Positions 15,156-16,854 of a stretch of 16,854 nt of DNA are shown one piece after another (within the stretch, counting starts at the first letter, position 1; each line of letters opens with the position of its first letter). The notes beneath the pieces are model-generated. The model was not told where the DNA came from, ran no database searches, and worked only from the letters and a program-made list of their open reading frames with translations. Where the stretch lies: assembly GCA_018400055.1 (NCBI GenBank), contig JAGYNK010000081.1:1-16854 (forward strand). Direction: 5' to 3'. This DNA comes from Candidatus Moraniibacteriota bacterium (GTDB taxonomy: Bacteria; Patescibacteriota; Minisyncoccia; Moranbacterales; UBA9337). The position numbers and the translations under genes are program-made.

Positions 15156-15183
15156 TTGTTAATTTTCCGGAACAGTATATAAA
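15156..15183 (+). promoter_or_regulatory. Possible promoter of the C39-domain gene (leaderless geometry)
   Basis: TTGTTA (15156-15161), a 16-nt spacer and TATAAA (15178-15183), then 7 nt to ATG 15191. It lies in the 53-nt gap after gltX. Weaker than the rnpB promoter but with the same start-codon spacing as those at 3907 and 9047. Confidence 0.5.
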
Positions 15184-15190
15184 CACAACC

Positions 15191-16561
15191 ATGAAAAAAA
15201 TAAATAAAAAAGTAAACTTTTTAAATTATCCAACCTTGACGCTGACGGTTTTTTTAATAACCATTATTTTTACTGCTACAAGCACAAAAGGATCTAGTAA
15301 TGACTCTATAACAGAAAATATTGAAACGGAAAGAAATAAATGTAATTTAATAGATGATGCAGAAAAGAGAGAAAAATGTATACAAGATTTGATAGATAAA
15401 ATAAACGAAAGAAAAAAAACCTATGAAAAATTAAAGGAACTTAAGGCACGACAGGGAGCTAATTTAATTGAACAGATTTCCAATTTGGATTCCGAAATAA
15501 AAGAAGTAGAATCCGATATTAACGCTAATAAATTTAAAATAAACAGCCTCAATGATCAAATCAGGGAAGTTGAAGAAAATGTAAAAAAGAAGGAGGAACT
15601 GATTGAAGCGCAGAAGAAAATGCTGGGAAGCATGATAAGGTCGTATAACGAACACAATAAAAATGAAAACGCCATAGCCTCCATCTTAAGCAGCGACGGA
15701 CTTTCCAGCTTTATGGTAAGAAAAGACAGAATAGTTCAAGTAGGGAACAACGTGAGGAATGTTTTAAATAATCTAAAATTTCTTAAGGAAAATTTAATTG
15801 CGGAACGCAATCTTTTGGAGTCTCAAAAAGATGAATTAATTGAACTCCGCTATGACTTGGAGGAAGAAGAATCTTATTTGGAAGGAAGCAAACGGCAAAA
15901 GAAAGTGTTGCTTACTCAAACCCAGGGAGAAGAAAGCAAGTATCAAGATCTTCTAAAAAGAGTGGAAAAGCAAAAGCAACAATTGTTGGGAGATATAGAT
16001 GAATTATACAGCGCCAACAGCGAAGAGATTGAAGCCTTGTTGGATGATCTCAAGAAACCAAAATCCGGATTGGCTTCCAGAAGCTGGTATTATTCTCAGA
16101 AAGATTCGCAGTGGGGGAGTTCCAGAATCGGACAATCCTCTTCTCTCTTAAAAGATTACGGGTGCGCCATTACTTCGGTGGCCATGGTATTTACTTACCA
16201 TGGTGAGAATATCACGCCCAAAAGTTTAGCTAAACAGCCCATATTTTATTGGGACTTGATTAAATGGCCGGCCACTTGGAAAGATTTAAGATTGGAAGAA
16301 AACACCAATCACTCCGGAGTTAGCTGGAGCAAAATAGACAAGGAACTCGACAAAGATAATCCGGTTATCGTTTACATTCGCGCCGGAAGCAAAGGAGGAC
16401 ATTATGTGGTCATTCATCATGAGGAAGATGGAGAATATATTGTGCATGATCCTTACTGGGGCGCCAATATTTATCTGGATTCTTCCATGAAGCTTCTTTC
16501 CAAACTGTATGGTGTTTCTATATCAAAAAGATCTATTGATCAAATGATATTGTATAAATAG
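15191..16561 (+). CDS. Secreted coiled-coil protein with C39-type cysteine peptidase domain
   Basis: A 456-residue exported protein. A basic N-terminus and hydrophobic segment (about 16-33) act as signal or anchor. A short region with C51 and C63 could form a disulfide. Long coiled coils (about 68-155 and 190-288) flank IASILSSDGLSSFMVRKDRI, a pattern like the N-terminal domain of PcsB/EnvC. The C-terminal domain (about 297-456) looks like Peptidase_C39_2: WYYSQKDSQWGS, GCAITSVAM (C325), GGHYVVIHH (H404) and VHDPYWG (D420) form an apparent Cys-His-Asp triad. PcsB/EnvC proteins control septal peptidoglycan cleavage under FtsEX, so a cell-wall remodelling role outside the membrane is plausible. 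A bacteriocin-type or surface protease cannot be excluded. Full length with no Shine-Dalgarno; no ftsX is visible in the window. Confidence 0.88.
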   Translation: MKKINKKVNFLNYPTLTLTVFLITIIFTATSTKGSSNDSITENIETERNKCNLIDDAEKREKCIQDLIDKINERKKTYEKLKELKARQGANLIEQISNLDSEIKEVESDINANKFKINSLNDQIREVEENVKKKEELIEAQKKMLGSMIRSYNEHNKNENAIASILSSDGLSSFMVRKDRIVQVGNNVRNVLNNLKFLKENLIAERNLLESQKDELIELRYDLEEEESYLEGSKRQKKVLLTQTQGEESKYQDLLKRVEKQKQQLLGDIDELYSANSEEIEALLDDLKKPKSGLASRSWYYSQKDSQWGSSRIGQSSSLLKDYGCAITSVAMVFTYHGENITPKSLAKQPIFYWDLIKWPATWKDLRLEENTNHSGVSWSKIDKELDKDNPVIVYIRAGSKGGHYVVIHHEEDGEYIVHDPYWGANIYLDSSMKLLSKLYGVSISKRSIDQMILYK

Positions 16562-16678
16562 GGGAGTGCTTATTATCTATAAATTACCTCTTCATTATAT
16601 TTTAAAAATTTTAACATTTATTTTTTAATATGTAAGAAACCCTAGCGTTATTTAAATTTTTTACTAATTATTTTTGTT

Positions 16679-16733
16679 TGTCATTTCAGAATTTTTTCTG
16701 AAACAAGGTGGAAGAAAAAATGTCTGGAATCCA
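16679..16733 (+). repeat. Dispersed TGTCATTCCGGAA-type repeat, copy 3
   Basis: TGTCATTTCAGAATTTTTT, then CTGAAACAAGGTGGAAGAAAA and ATGTCTGGAATCCA. It matches the copies at 284-333 and 384-438. TTCAGAA/TTCTGAA gives an internal hairpin. Apart from this and the next hairpin, 16562-16854 is AT-rich and I see no gene in it. Confidence 0.75.
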
Positions 16734-16802
16734 GAGTCAGATCATAAAAGCGTTTAAGTTATAAGTTAGCTGTTTATTTTATTACATTTGCATTCTTTCA
16801 TT

Positions 16803-16842
16803 CCTGCCTCTCCGGTTTATCTCCCGTAGGGAGGCAGGCAGG
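16803..16842. repeat. GCCTGCC-type hairpin at the window end
   Basis: CCTGCCTCTCC (16803-16813) pairs with GGGAGGCAGG (16829-16838 region) with one bulge. It ends in GGCAGGCAGG and then TGGATTCCGGA, the inverse of the TCCGGAATCCA end seen in the copy-1 family. It is related to the GCCTGCC arms near 17-127. Confidence 0.6.
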
Positions 16843-16854
16843 CTGGATTCCGGA

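Overview
The window reads as chromosome of an AT-rich member of the Candidate Phyla Radiation (Patescibacteria, most likely the Parcubacteria/Moranbacteria side). The clues are low GC, short intergenic gaps stuffed with dispersed palindromic repeats of the GTCATTCC...GGAATGAC type, very weak or absent Shine-Dalgarno sequences, and a house style of envelope-glycan genes beside a lone tRNA synthetase. This placement is inference; no 16S gene is present.

Layout: 1-470 is a repeat-rich non-coding stretch. On the minus strand, a GT-C-like polytopic membrane protein (3880-2078) is followed by two membrane proteins of unknown function (1804-848 and 870-475, overlapping by 23 nt). A compact 62-nt divergent promoter region (3881-3942) separates them from plus-strand genes. 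Two GT-B glycosyltransferases follow (3943-5124, 5301-6473). Next comes the RNase P RNA gene, rnpB (about 6547-7183), and then a polyprenyl-phosphate sugar-1-phosphate transferase (7321-8730). A structured gap ends in a terminator (8731-9046). A tight operon follows: GT4 glycosyltransferase, Wzz-like membrane protein and a second GT4 glycosyltransferase (9083-11894, with 10-nt and 4-nt overlaps). The last block holds a WecG/TagA-type glycosyltransferase (12079-12894), an RBBP9/YdeN-like hydrolase (12891-13499), glutamyl-tRNA synthetase (13515-15137) and a secreted coiled-coil protein with a papain-like C39-type domain (15191-16561). The end of the window is again repeat-rich non-coding DNA.

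How it fits together: the sugar-phosphate transferase would load the first sugar onto the lipid carrier, the GT-B enzymes and the WecG-like enzyme would extend it, and the Wzz-like protein may set chain length. The GT-C-like protein could act on lipid-linked sugars outside the membrane. No flippase or polymerase lies in the window. The C39-domain protein resembles PcsB/EnvC-type cell-wall remodelling factors.

The most striking aspect is repeat DNA inside functional genes. Two related repeat elements sit inside rnpB, expanding it to about 640 nt. A 105-bp palindromic element (exactly 35 codons) is inserted in frame in the WecG-like gene. gltX carries an extra in-frame stretch of about 45 codons with three CGCGATA heptamers, and a second short repeat. 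A second theme is that several promoters place the -10 box 5-8 nt before the start codon, predicting leaderless mRNAs.
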